From: Cyathus striatus
Lineage: Eukaryota > Basidiomycota > Agaricomycetes > Agaricales > Nidulariaceae
DNA: 64,000 nucleotides
Reading direction: 5' to 3'
Assembly: GCA_025738555.1 (NCBI GenBank)
Contig: JAOVFP010000005.1
Location: 744,001 to 808,000 of the forward strand
The notes below the pieces were generated by a model. The model saw nothing but the letters and a program-made list of their open reading frames with translations. It did not search any database and had not been told where the DNA came from. Each line of letters starts with the position of its first letter. Position 1 is the stretch's first letter. This document shows, piece after piece, positions 11,629 through 22,449 of this stretch. The translations under genes and the position numbers were made by a program.

Positions 11629-12033
11629 CTAGAGATGAAGGAGCTGGTGATGTCTCCTTGCTGGATAATTGGCTAGTACCTCCGGATGATCTAATGTCTG
11701 CAGGTGAGATGAGGGATCCGTTAGTACTATTTGTAAGACTGAAACAGACATTAGCTTACCTTCAGATGGCGACCTTATAACGAAATTTACCTTCCACGGC
11801 ACGATATTCATTGCACTAAATCTTTTAAATATATCTTTACTATATGCTTTTCTAATAGCTTTCAGTAGGCGTTCAACATCCGCGGTAGCAGCAATGTCGA
11901 TGACCATGATCTTCTTATAGGATCTCCTAACACAAGGCAGTTGAGAGCGATACGGTTGGGCATGGTTGTTAAGAAGGTTGTTAGAATGTAAGTAGTTGGT
12001 GATTGGAAATTCAGATCGATTCATGCCTTTCAT
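11629..12033 (-). pseudogene. Crinkler (CRN) N-terminal header fragment
   Basis: The minus-strand frame starts at 12033. After about 30 residues it reads SQLPCVRRSYKKIMVIDIA followed by a leucine/lysine helix and VPWKVNFVI. This matches the ubiquitin-like header of Crinkler proteins (L-x-L-x-C, then D-I...V..L..AI, then LWKV). A likely intron lies at about 11702-11765, after which about 20 residues run to a stop at 11629. No C-terminal effector domain follows; the transposable element ending at 11575 begins right after. It is head-to-head with the complete Crinkler gene at 12147 (113 bp between start codons). The header is more diverged than that of its neighbour. It may be a relic or a header-only gene. 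Confidence 0.55.
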
Positions 12034-12146
12034 TGATTATGATACCAATTAAACAGTCACGTGGTCTTAACGCGTAATTGTTCAAACGTTCACCTTGGAT
12101 CCTTTAATAGCAACCACCATTTACCGCGAGCACTGTATCCAACCCG

Positions 12147-13924
12147 ATGTCAACTACACTCAAACTTAACTGCTACATACTGGGAGATGACTTCGGAGAC
12201 GTCTTCCAGGTTGCTCTTTCACAGAACGGCTGCGTTAATGATCTCCAAGAAATCATTAAAGCAAAGCTTACTCCTAGTGCAGTTGCTCTTGAACTCTGGA
12301 ATGCATCCATCCTCATCAATACAAACTTAAAGAGCACCATCTCCACGGTCGACTTCGTAAACAAAGAATCTCTTCAGCCTGACATAGAACTCTCGAAAAT
12401 CTTCAAAAATGCACTGTCGACGGAGTATGTTGAAGTTGTGATCAAGTGTATCTCTACAGGTAAGTAGCTTCTTTCCTTTTGATTCTCGAAGAAGTTAACA
12501 ACTTGTGCGCGCTTGACTACAGACGGCACTATTCCTTTACAATTGCAACGCAGAATGGTGTACGACAGTCGTCCAAAACACTCATCTTCCACCATATCCG
12601 AATTCCAATCAATACAAGAGCACTCGACGGGCTATTTCGCTTATCCTCGTCCTTCACACCGGGAGTCGCATCTTCCGCTAACACTACTCGACTCCGGTTT
12701 CGCGCAATTCGTGGATGATCGCAAATCCGTGCGTCCAACCAGCGAAGCGTACGACTGCGCCTCGAAACTGAATTCGAACGACCCTCCAAGTAAGATAGCA
12801 GATCTGTTACTCCAAATGATTGCTGGCCCTTGTTATAAGGATGGTAGATATCCTAGTATATTGGATCACTACACGGATGATCATTACCTAGCCGGTTATA
12901 AACCCACAGTTCTAATCTCTGTGAGGAATCAGTTTAGTAACGAGGAGACAGAGCCTACGATTCAAGGACTTTTGGCCTATGATGCCTTTTTAGACTATTA
13001 CAACCATTGGAGGGATGTTTCATCAGTTCACCCTTGTTTCGTCGTCACAATATCTGGTAAATCCAACTTTCCATTATATTGTCACAGCATTTAAATGCAC
13101 AGTATACAGAATCTCTGGTTAACATCTCAGGATGTGCTTTAACCGATCGTTCTACGATGGAAACATTTTGTTCCATCCCTCTCGACTATCACCATTTGAA
13201 CGTAGAAGCCTACGATTCTATAGCACGTCATCTTACAGCATTACAATTGGCTGTTAAAACATTACGTGAACGCTACAAAGAAATAGAATCCAGCGCTTCC
13301 CCAGAATTCGTGCCTTCCGCAAGCCCTCCCTATGGATTCACCCCGTTCGTCACTCGTGTCTTCCCATACCCAACCTCCTTCACACCTCTTAACTCGGAAA
13401 ATTCATTATCCTTCTCGTATCTTTCGGAACTTGAAGGACGAAGGTTCCTTTTCAAAGGACAAACGAAAAACGGTCGCAGTATTTGCATCAAATTCGTACG
13501 CCGATACGGAAAGGATGTTCATGAATGGTGCGCACGGCAGGGATTTGCACCTGAATTGATCGCGTTTGAGACGCTCCCTGGAGGATGGTTCATGGTCGTT
13601 ATGGAACATCTGGACGAGTCTTGGGTCACTCTTTCTAATGGAACTTCACGATACGGATTTAAGGCACCGGTATACAAGGCCCTTGAGGATCTGCATCGAA
13701 ATGGTTTGGTGCATGGAGATATTAATGATGCGCATATTATGATCAAGAAAGGAGCGAATGCGTTTGCACTCGTTGGGTTCGATTGGGCAGGATTAGCGGA
13801 AAAGGTCACTTATCCGTTCATTAGTACTAGTAACGACGCGATAGGCAGGCCAGAATATGCTCGGTATAACGACCCTATTTTGCCTCAACACGACATTCAA
13901 ATGCTCGACGGGTTATTTGCGTAG
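12147..13924 (+). CDS. Crinkler-type effector protein with C-terminal kinase-like domain, 553 aa
   Basis: Exons 12147-12459, 12523-13056 and 13110-13924 join in phase to give 553 residues. Residues 1-104 form a Crinkler header: KLNCYILGDD, then a helix, LELWNASI and a final beta strand. Intron 1 falls at the end of the header, so header and effector part are separate exons. The second exon has RPTSEAYDC and a domain often seen before Crinkler kinases. Exon 3 holds a kinase-like fold: lysine near 410 (ICIKF), HGDINDAHIMI near 484 in place of HRD, and GFDWAG near 507 in place of DFG, as in other Crinkler kinases, so activity is plausible. Known Crinklers act inside nuclei of host or competitor cells; that is family knowledge, not shown here. 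No signal peptide is visible. All motifs are intact. Confidence 0.85.
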
Positions 13925-16359
13925 TTAGATTGTGATGTTCTGCAAATCATTATGTCATCTGTATATCATCGTTCTTCTTCATCCTAATATATTTTCCTCA
14001 GTTTCTAGTCAATTGCAAGTCATTCAGATGCTCGACGGGCAACGCAAGTAACGCAGACGCGTCATGTAGACGTTTTATGCATCTAGATTCTAAGTACTAC
14101 TTAGTGGGTGAATCCTCTTCCTAACTACCTGCACAATCACAAACCCATCTAGAGCTTGAAACTAGAGTACCTAACATCTATATTAATACGATAGGTATCT
14201 TAGTTGGTTGTGTGGGACCTCACAGCGGCTGTGGGACTGATTTAGCGCCCACCCTCCCAATCGGCCGACCGGACAAATCAATTACATAGTCACGTGATTG
14301 TGGTACACAATCAACAAAGCTAGCAACATCGAGCTCGATGTCGACGACGACGACAACAACCCTCTCCTCGACATTCCACCTCCTACGACATAATCTTTTG
14401 AGGCTTCACGGAAAAATCGCTGCCTCTTCCCTATCTATACCATGATTCAATCTTACTACTAGAACGAACGAACGTCACCGCGGGAACTTGCTTATATTTC
14501 CTTTGATAATATTGAGAAGATATGATGAAATCAAAATATTTTCAGCGTATCTTCTCAATATGATATTTTAAAATATTTTCTTCGTATCTTCTTTGTATCT
14601 TCGCGCTTTTAGGAGCAATTTCCCGCGGTGCGTAGGACACGTCAACCCACAAACAACTGCACGTTTTAGAGACTCGACTCACCTTACCAAAATGCAACCC
14701 TGCCCACACCCCCAGCTCAAAACCCTCCTCCCATGACTCCATGTACGTCGTGCCTTCTCCCCCCATAGCCTATTCTGACTAGTGGATCCCTTAGGGTCGA
14801 ACGTCTCCCCACGAATGCCTTCTCCCCAAATCAAAACCTTCGCTATATCTATCCCCCACGAATACTCTACGTTATAGCTGGGGCATGCTGTACCCTCCGT
14901 GAACGTGGATGCCGGGTTCGCTAACTCTATAGGCTTCCTACACAGTCGTAACCCAAGTTCGTAGCAAGTTGCATAGCGAGCGTTCCTGCAAGTACAGCGT
15001 CCCCACGACAAATATCGCCTTCTCACCTGCTGGGAGTTTTACACTGCGTATCCCCCATGGGAAGAGGGCCATTATGATGGTAATGGTGCTAGTGACAAGT
15101 GGAAACGGGAGGGATAGAGGCTGAAGGTTGGAGGAGAAGACTCTGGGGAAGGCTATTCATGCGCTGCTTTCAGTATCCACAGGCTCAGGCTCCGTTACAG
15201 ACCGGGTTCTATAAGAATCGAAACATTGAGCGTTAGTGTGTCCAATCACGTCGCATCCTACCCACATTTCCGCCCCTCCCTCGCCCAACATTGAACACAG
15301 GCTCCTTCACGTTCCCGTCTCCTACCTCCACCTCTCCCAACGACAACGCCCACTTCTCAAAATGGATTTCGCCCATTCGACGCGGTAGACGTCTATCCTC
15401 CTTCCACGCAGAACTCAAAATGGTACAATTCCCGCTGTGACGTAGATTGCCTTGTGGTCTGTTCGGAGTCACACGTGAAGCATATGAGGCAGGAAGAGGG
15501 ATATCAGGAAAGAGGATAGCGCGCTGGTGGATGATGTTGGTGGCGAATGGGAGCGGGGAGTGTTAGAATGGAGGGTGGAGGTTAGACTTGAGATGGCTGA
15601 TTGTGCACTGGATCCGAAGGCATACAGTACAGTTATGGGAGTGGGATGACACTGGTGCAGCTCATGTATACCGATGGTTCGTTCGACCCTCGTCTCTTCT
15701 GTCATGCTATCGCCGTCCTCAGTGCTCCTGTCTACGCTCTCAATCCCCCGGCGAGCTCAGTATGCACTCCGAATGAGGCGTTGATTCCTGTACCATAAAC
15801 CGGCGCACGCAGATCCCTCTAAGTGACATCGCTCCTCCTTCTCGCAACACAGCCCTACTCTCTCCGACACAAGAACTCGAAATGTCTCTCGTTCGTGTCA
15901 TACTCGAAATACTTCACCGCACGTACACATACCTACAATGATGTAGATATCCTTATCACCTGCTGTGATCTGCACGGTGAATATCTTCAGGAGGAACTAG
16001 GGGGATTGTAATGGTAGACGATGTCGGAAGTTAGAGTGGGAGCGGGGGTTGGAGGGGAGGGTTAATGTTCAGAGACGGCTTTCGCAGGACATAGATCTAT
16101 AAAATGACGAAGATCTACAAAGTCCCATCCGGTATGAAGTGGCATAGCAAGCGTGTTCCGCCACGTCGCATTCTACCTTCGCTTCCCTCAGACTAGTACG
16201 CACAGCGCACTCCACCTAACCCCTCCCTCCTGCAAGACAGACGTACTACCATCATCCCTGTTGCTCTTCCTCCCCTCGCATTCTCCTTTCTTTCCCTCGC
16301 CTCTCTCCTCCTTCCACAACCACCTCCCATACAACAACGCCCACCTCGCTCTGAATGCA
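13925..16359. other. 2.4-kb stretch without a recognisable gene
   Basis: Several open frames of 60-115 codons occur on both strands but none shows a domain or a coherent exon chain. Two stretches (about 15240-15360 and 16160-16350) share phrases such as CGTCGCAT-x-CTACC and ACAACGCCCAC in the same order, so part of this region is an old tandem duplication. A hairpin at 14508-14567 is listed separately. Confidence 0.45.
14508..14567. repeat. 14-bp stem inverted repeat
   Basis: ATATTGAGAAGATA is followed about 30 bp later by its exact complement TATCTTCTCAATAT. The loop is AT-rich. Further partial copies of TATCTTCT follow to about 14600. It may be the remains of a small foldback element. Confidence 0.6.
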
Positions 16360-16575
16360 CGCTCACGACCGAACGAAGCACCAATTCCTGTACCAAGCTG
16401 GGGTACCTATACAACGCTGGAAAGATAATAACCACTGTACACACTGTCTCCCATACTAGTCCGCTCCATAACCTGCCTTTCATTGTATCTCATATCCCGC
16501 TTCGTTCTCTCAATACGACCCCCTCTCAGCTATGAATACCATACATACCATCGAAAATCTGTTTCTCATAAGTCC
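16360..16575 (+). repeat. Dispersed sequence related to 6130-6480 (inverted)
   Basis: Shares ordered blocks, including ATAATAACCACT, CTGTCTCCCATACT and CATCGAAAATCTGTT, with the minus strand of 6130-6480. No complete reading frame is shared, so I treat it as a decayed duplicate of unknown origin. Confidence 0.5.
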
Positions 16576-16581
16576 AGGACT

Positions 16582-18253
16582 CTACTTAATTCTGCGGATG
16601 ACTGCAATGGCCTCCTGATCCCTCATTATAGCATTTGCATCGAAAGGCGCTGGAGCTTGTATAATCACCTCGTCGAGGCTGGACTGGGACGTCGAGCGAG
16701 ACCGTGAGTGATTAGGATACTTCCCATGTGTAGCCGAGTCGGAGTAAGATGTCTCGGCAGGATGTATAGTACGCACATACTAATATGAACAAGTGACAAA
16801 GGATAATCGAAGTGTCAATAAGCCATAGTAACACATAGGCAAAGACTTACACTCTCAAAATGTGCACCCCGTTGCTTGCTCGTGCTAGGGAAGCCCATGA
16901 CGACGGGCGGAACAGGAAACTGCCCGAAATGCAACGACTCACTTCTGTCCTCCCTCACTGCGCGATCAAACTCGGCGCGAGCCTCTGAGTGCTTGAGGTC
17001 ACGGACAAAAAGGTACTTGTCGAGGTGATGCCAATGCTCAGCCATCATTTTCAGCCATGCATCCGCTTCCTGCTGTGCCATCTCTGCGCGTTGTGTGCGT
17101 TCCTCAAGCTCCAACACAATGCGGACGACGTTTTCAGGGAGGTCCTGGAGGGTGTAGGAGAGGTGGCCCCTTGGGGAGTCGTCCCGCTCGGATGAGGTCG
17201 ACTTCCAAGATAGGCTCGATATCGCCTCTGTTAGCTTCTGGACGATTCTTTCTGCATTCTCCGTGCGGTGGCGCAGGGTTTGGGCCTCGTACCTGAGCTT
17301 TTCATTTTCTTTGTATGCGTCAGCGAGGATGGTGGCGAGCTGGGCGTTGGAGATGGCTTGCGGGGACGTGCTGGGTGGTGAGGACCCGGGGTGGTGGTGA
17401 GCGGAGATAACTGGGGAATATTTGAGGTCAATCAGGGAAGGCTTCGGTGAGGACAGGTGATGGTGTGGGGAGTTTACTGGAGGGTATTTCAGGTCTGTCA
17501 GGGGAGACTCAGACTTGATCAGGGGGAGTTGAGTGAACCAGCTGGTGTTATACAGCTGATCATGTTCTTTATATATGTCAGTTTCAGAGTATTCTTCTTT
17601 TATTTTCTGTTTGACTTTCGAGTCCATCTGGTCGCCTTCAGCCACTGAGTTTTTATCCGTTAAAAACACGGCCTGAGTCGAATCTAGCAAAATATTAATA
17701 TTACAAAGGACGACCACAAGAATCATCGATTAACCATTATCCACTGTAATGGAATAAAAGAGTTCTAATCTTCGGGTTAATTCTTCGAGCTCGGGAACAA
17801 TTTCTTCACCCTGTTTCAGATGAGTGATATGGTATAAACCTGTCTGCCATGCCCGTACCTTTTCCATCAATGGCATCCAGTCGTCATGATGCGCAATTGC
17901 CACAATTGCGGTGGGAACCTTTATTTGTAAATGAGACAACGAAATAGAATCAATCGTTTAATTTGATGAAAATATGCATACCTTTTTAAGCAGATATTGT
18001 GTGATCATACGAGAGGGATGTATGATCTGTATTGAGTCAGAGCTGTACAACAATGAAAATATGAAAAGCGCACATCAGAAGGATTGCTGAATGTTGGGAT
18101 AGCAGTGGCATTACTTCCATTGTCATCTATATTCATCGCTTCTGTTTGATCATTGGCCCCCGATGCTGAGCTCTGGGATGCTGAAAAGTGCGCAGAATCT
18201 CCAGAGCTGAACGGAATATAATTTGATTGAGAAATAATGCCATCGGCCGTCAT
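16582..18253 (-). CDS. Intact five-exon coiled-coil hypothetical protein, 479 aa
   Basis: Read on the minus strand, exons are 18253-18074, 18026-17982, 17918-17735, 17683-16851 and 16779-16582. Lengths of 180, 45, 184, 833 and 198 nt sum to 480 codons with all phases agreeing. Introns are about 47-71 nt; intron 3 uses a weaker GTTAAT donor. Residues about 70-135 contain PTAIVAIAHHDDWMPL and an acidic helix. Residues about 160-240 are Ser/Pro-rich with two copies of a SLIDLKYSPV-like phrase. Residues about 260-390 are long heptad-like helices, probably a coiled coil. The C-terminus is Ser-rich, then basic. I recognise no family. The start codon lies only 28 bp from the end of a small transposable element (18281), so its upstream region is transposon-derived. 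Confidence 0.7.
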
Positions 18254-18280
18254 GTTTGTGTTTGGCTTAACCTGTACAGT

Positions 18281-18549
18281 CAGGGCACGTAGTTTTTACC
18301 GTGCACGCACAAAAGTGAGCGTGGCTGAGCGTGCCACGCTCAAGGCCAAATTTTCACGCTCAAGGTACATATAATAGTTGTAAAAGGCTTATTAGAGAGT
18401 CAAAAATATGTAAAATAAGTGTGTGTACTGGTTATTATACTACTCCAGTCTTATTGTCACCATGAGTAAGGTTTTTAAGAAAGATAAATTGTCAGATGTC
18501 GAAAAATGACATATACATTTCACGCTCACTTTTCACGCTCAAGGTATGA
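18281..18549. mobile_element. Small hairpin element or truncated TIR element
   Basis: Begins CAGGGCACGTAGTTTTTACC, then a strong hairpin GAGCGTGGC ... GCCACGCTC. The phrase TTTTCACGCTCAAGGTA occurs near both ends (about 18350 and 18530). Its start resembles the TIR of the adjacent larger element (GGGCTACTAGTTTTTGACGT plus a GTTGCC hairpin), suggesting a related family. The right end is abutted by that element. No coding capacity. Confidence 0.45.
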
Positions 18550-18829
18550 GGGCTACTAGTTTTTGACGTTGCCCGTATTTTGGCGTTGCCTGTGAGGCAA
18601 CGTCAATTCTCGCGCGGCTATGGTAGGCGAGAGTTCCATGGTTCAATTTCGAACTCGGTTCCAGGTCGCTTACGGTTTCTCGAACCTGTGCGCCGTCCGT
18701 GCTTGCCATTTGTTATTAGCAATCATCATTATGTGCTTCCCGCACCCGCTCTCCGCTCTCCCTCCCTCATCTGCAAATGTTCACCTTCACTTCGTCGAAT
18801 CAAGTCATCCGAGATACTGCAGGTACTAC

Positions 18830-20090
18830 TCAAGGACAGGTGTAACGTGACAGATCGACAAATTGCAGTGTTTACTGCTGATCAAAAGGGAAAGGTCAGT
18901 GTTCTATAGCATATGGCGCTCATCTGAATACCCATGAGCTATAGTTTTCTGGTGAAAGTGGTATTGTGGTATCGACCTACTCTATGGTGGGGAATACACA
19001 CAACAGGTCTCACGAGTCGAAGAAGATGATGGAGTTCCTAACATCTCGGGAATGGGGCTTTATTCTACTTGACGAGGTCCATGTCGTTCCTGCTGCAATG
19101 TTCCGTCAAGTAGTCACGACCATCAAGGCTCACTCCAAGCTTGGACTAACAGGTGCATTCGATATGCTATTTGCTTTGATAGTGATGTTGAACACCTTTA
19201 TTTCCGTAGCCACGCTTGTCCGTAAGGATGATAAGATCCAGGACCTCAATTATACGATTGGTCCTAAGTTGTACGAAGCTAATTGGATGTATGTACCACT
19301 TTCTTTCTATTATATATGTATGGGATTTGATCATTTCTGCACAGGGATCTTGCTGCGAAAGGGCATATCGCGAATGTCCAGGTACGTGCTACCCTTGTTC
19401 ATCTCATCTCGCGCCCTAATTTTCTATGCTTCTAGTGCGCAGACGTATGGTGCCTATGACACCAGAATTCTATCGCGAATATCTCAAAGAAAATACACGA
19501 AAGCATATGCTGCTGTACTGCATGAACCCCAACAAGTTCCAGGCATGCCAGTTCCTCATCAAGTACCATGGGGACAGAGGTGACAAGGTCGTTGTATTTT
19601 CGGATAATGTGTTTATGTTAGAGGTTAGCTCTATATTTCATTAGCAACATTGAGCAGTGCTAATGTGTTGCCCAGGCTTATGCCAAATGTCATGGTTCCA
19701 GCATAGTCCCCAAGTTAACACGATTTTCCTATCAAAGTTGGAGATATGTCGATTGACTTGCCAGAAGCTACCAGCCTCATCCAGATATTGGCACATTTTG
19801 GATCCCGTTGTCAAGAGGCTCAGAGACTCGGTACGTTATAATGTTTGCATTCTTTGCATTTTTAACCGTACTTTAAGGGTGTATCTTGCAGGTCAAAAGG
19901 CTTCAACACTTTCTTCTATTCCCTTGTCTCGAAGGGTGTGCAGGGGATGTATTACGGTACGAAGTGTCGGCGGTTCCTTATCGATCGGGGTTATGCGTTT
20001 AAAGTAATAACACACCTGGACGGCTTTGAGAATATGCCTGATCTAGTTTACAAGATGCACGACGAACAGCTAGAGCTTATTCCCCACTGC
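18830..20090 (+). pseudogene. XPB/Ssl2 (TFIIH DNA helicase) gene fragment
   Basis: Exon-like blocks at about 18830-18895, 18942-19150, 19209-19288, 19346-19383, 19437-19625 and 19675-20090 translate to the helicase core of the TFIIH subunit XPB (yeast Ssl2). Visible are [15 protein letters not shown], the DEVH box in [17 protein letters not shown], then [33 protein letters not shown] and [10 protein letters not shown]. The later part shows QVNTIFLSK and [14 protein letters not shown] but contains frameshifts and stops. The N-terminal damage-recognition part and the C-terminal end are missing. The normal protein opens promoter DNA and acts in excision repair; an intact copy should exist elsewhere. 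This one lies inside the TIR element, so it was probably captured. Confidence 0.8.
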
Positions 20091-20279
20091 TTTTACATTT
20101 TTCTTGTACTCTCTAGGCTTCCGATGTACATCCTCAAGGCCTGTCAAGATGACGTTCGGACTCTTCGGGCACCATGTGCCCATTGGAGGGCTCAAGACTC
20201 TAGGGCTTAGGGTTACACATATCGCGGAAATTGTGCGTCACTTTCACTCATTTTCATTCTGGTTTTGTCTGATCTGGTT

Positions 20280-22445
20280 TTAGATTGTCGTGCTTAGGGA
20301 CCTCCATCTCTCTCGCATCATTCATCAGGATGTAAAGCCCGAGAACATTTTTATAATCCCCTCAAATCATCTCGCAATCGGTGACTTCAGAATGGCTCAC
20401 CAATTTGCCATTCCCTCGCAACACCTCGTCCTCTCCCAAATTCTCTGCTTGGACCACCGCCTATCTTGAGAATCAGGCTCGTGTTTGGGAAGTTAAGCCG
20501 GATATGTTCATGTTCCCATTTCTGTGGGCTGAAGACAACCCATGGACCATCAATATTCCATGCGGAATGTCTATCTACGTGGCTCCTGAAGTCATGAGGA
20601 GCGACTATCATAGTTTTGGAGCAAATCTTTACAGCGTGGGTGTCATTACACACCTACTACTATGTGGCAAATTCCCCTATGCAGACCTAGCAAATGTCGA
20701 GACGCATCCCGGAGATGCTGAGTCCAGAGTCCTGAGGTTGGGCCTACAGGAAATCCAGTTGAGTGTCACTCGAATGTCACTGAATTATCACTCAATTTTC
20801 ACTTGCTTTATTATCTCGCTTAATTTCAGTAGCCTCATTACATGATTTATTTACTTGTTTGCTACTCCAGTTGTTAAATAGCTATCTTAATATTATGTAC
20901 TTAATGAACAATACATTAAACTGAAACAACTAAGTCAAATGCCACCCTCTCAAGACCCCTTTTCTTTATCCTCAAGCCTCTCATTTGGTCCACAAGACTG
21001 ATGCTCACATGCAGTGATACAGTGACCGGGTCTCTACCCTCATCGTGTGATACTCCGATTGGTGGAAGGGCAGGGAGTTGGGTCGAGGTCATTGGGTTAA
21101 CAATAATCTGTTCGTTTTATTTCAAATTTCTACTTGATTGTTCTTTTTCTTTTGCAATTTGTTATCTTCACCCCCATTTTTTGCTATGATACAAGTCTAG
21201 GCTTTTCTTTCTCCCTTCCACTCCTGATATTCCGACCACCGGTGTCAGTTGACAGAGCACCCTGCCACCGACCACATGTTGTGGAGCATGCAGCCTAGTC
21301 CACTGCACAGCTACTTTGGGGAGAGTAGCTTGTTTTTATCTCCAACATCGTGCATTCCGTGGTAGCGTAGAGAGAGAGTCGCCATCATCTTGCATCGGTG
21401 TGAGGAGTATTAGGAGTGGCAGGTATTTGTTGTTTTCTTTTCGTAAACACGGTCATTTTCTATTACATTATCCTTCTTCCATACCCTACTCTTCCTTTTC
21501 GTTACTGTTCGCTTCTAGCCTTTCAATTTTGTATCATTTCGCGTACCTTTTCTCTTTCTGGGCAATGGCGATGTGAGAGCACGCATGCGCTATCCCGTCT
21601 GAATTGTCACTGATGTATATACCTCGAGTTGGGACTGGAGAGAAATTCACCTCCCTTTCTGGCTAACTTGTGCGTGCGCATACTGAGTCTTCTGAGTTAC
21701 CTGGTCAATTGGAAGTGTCAACATCAATCTCAAATCAAACAGCTAAGTTCTCATCGCCGTCTTTAAATTACTAACTACTTTGGTCTAGAATTATCGTAGT
21801 TATATCTTATAGTTAGGTGTGATGCCTGCCATGTGTCCTCGAGTTAATTCCTCCACAATGTGCGGTAGCCTTGAGGAGTAAGTTTGATGGCATTGATGGA
21901 TGTCAATGACAGCAATTGCAAACATCGACAAAGGTGAGAACATGCATGGGAAATTTTGAAGAAGGTGAGAACATTGAAGGAAATGGCAGGTGGGGGGGGT
22001 GGGCGGGAGAGAGGAGAGATATGAGAGTAGTGTAGAGTACAAGAATATATTAAAATGCATCATTATGGACTTAATTTTTTTTTGTTACTCAAATCTTGGA
22101 TTGTCACTCAATTTCACTCAAAAGAAATCAGCTGCAACTGGAATTCTTGTTAGCCCCCGAGGTTAGATGAGTCTTTAACTAGTGCCGAAAACGACTTCAT
22201 CACAAGGGTAAGTTTTTCTTCAATGTTATGTTCTATACTTACTCTTAGGTGTTCTTTATCTCATAGATGATGGACTCGAGTGTAGAGAACTGTCTCAGCT
22301 ATGGGCAGATCCATGAGCATTGGATCTTCAAAACAATGTACAGTTCTCATTCTGTATTCTTACTTGTGCTAATTTCGTTTGTTCATGCAGTGATTGGGGG
22401 GCCATTGGGCATGAAACAGTTGCTCCACCCTTTGAGGAATGTGTA
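20280..22445 (+). pseudogene. Protein kinase gene fragment
   Basis: Exon-like blocks show a protein kinase catalytic lobe. Near 20284-20400: LRDLHLSRIIHQDVKPENIF (HQD in place of HRD), then IGDFRMA (DFR in place of DFG). Near 20570-20690: a glycine, then YVAPEVMRSDYHSFGANLYSVGVI, covering the APE motif and subdomain IX. Near 22170-22445, after about 1.3 kb of unrelated DNA: ENDFITRMMDSSVEN and HWIFK, then DWGAIGHETVAPPFEE across an intron, which fits a kinase C-terminal lobe and tail. The N-lobe is not seen, apart from possible decayed pieces from 20130. Key motif substitutions and stops make activity unlikely. It lies directly behind the XPB fragment in the same element. Confidence 0.7.
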
Positions 22446-22449
22446 CTTT

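Noticed and set aside
14679..15026. Possible minus-strand gene (115 codons, Trp/Gly-rich)
   Set aside because: No family resemblance, no neighbouring exons in phase, and part of the region is an old duplication.
18830..20090. Functional XPB/Ssl2 gene
   Set aside because: The N- and C-terminal parts are missing, several frameshifts and stops occur, and it lies within TIRs.
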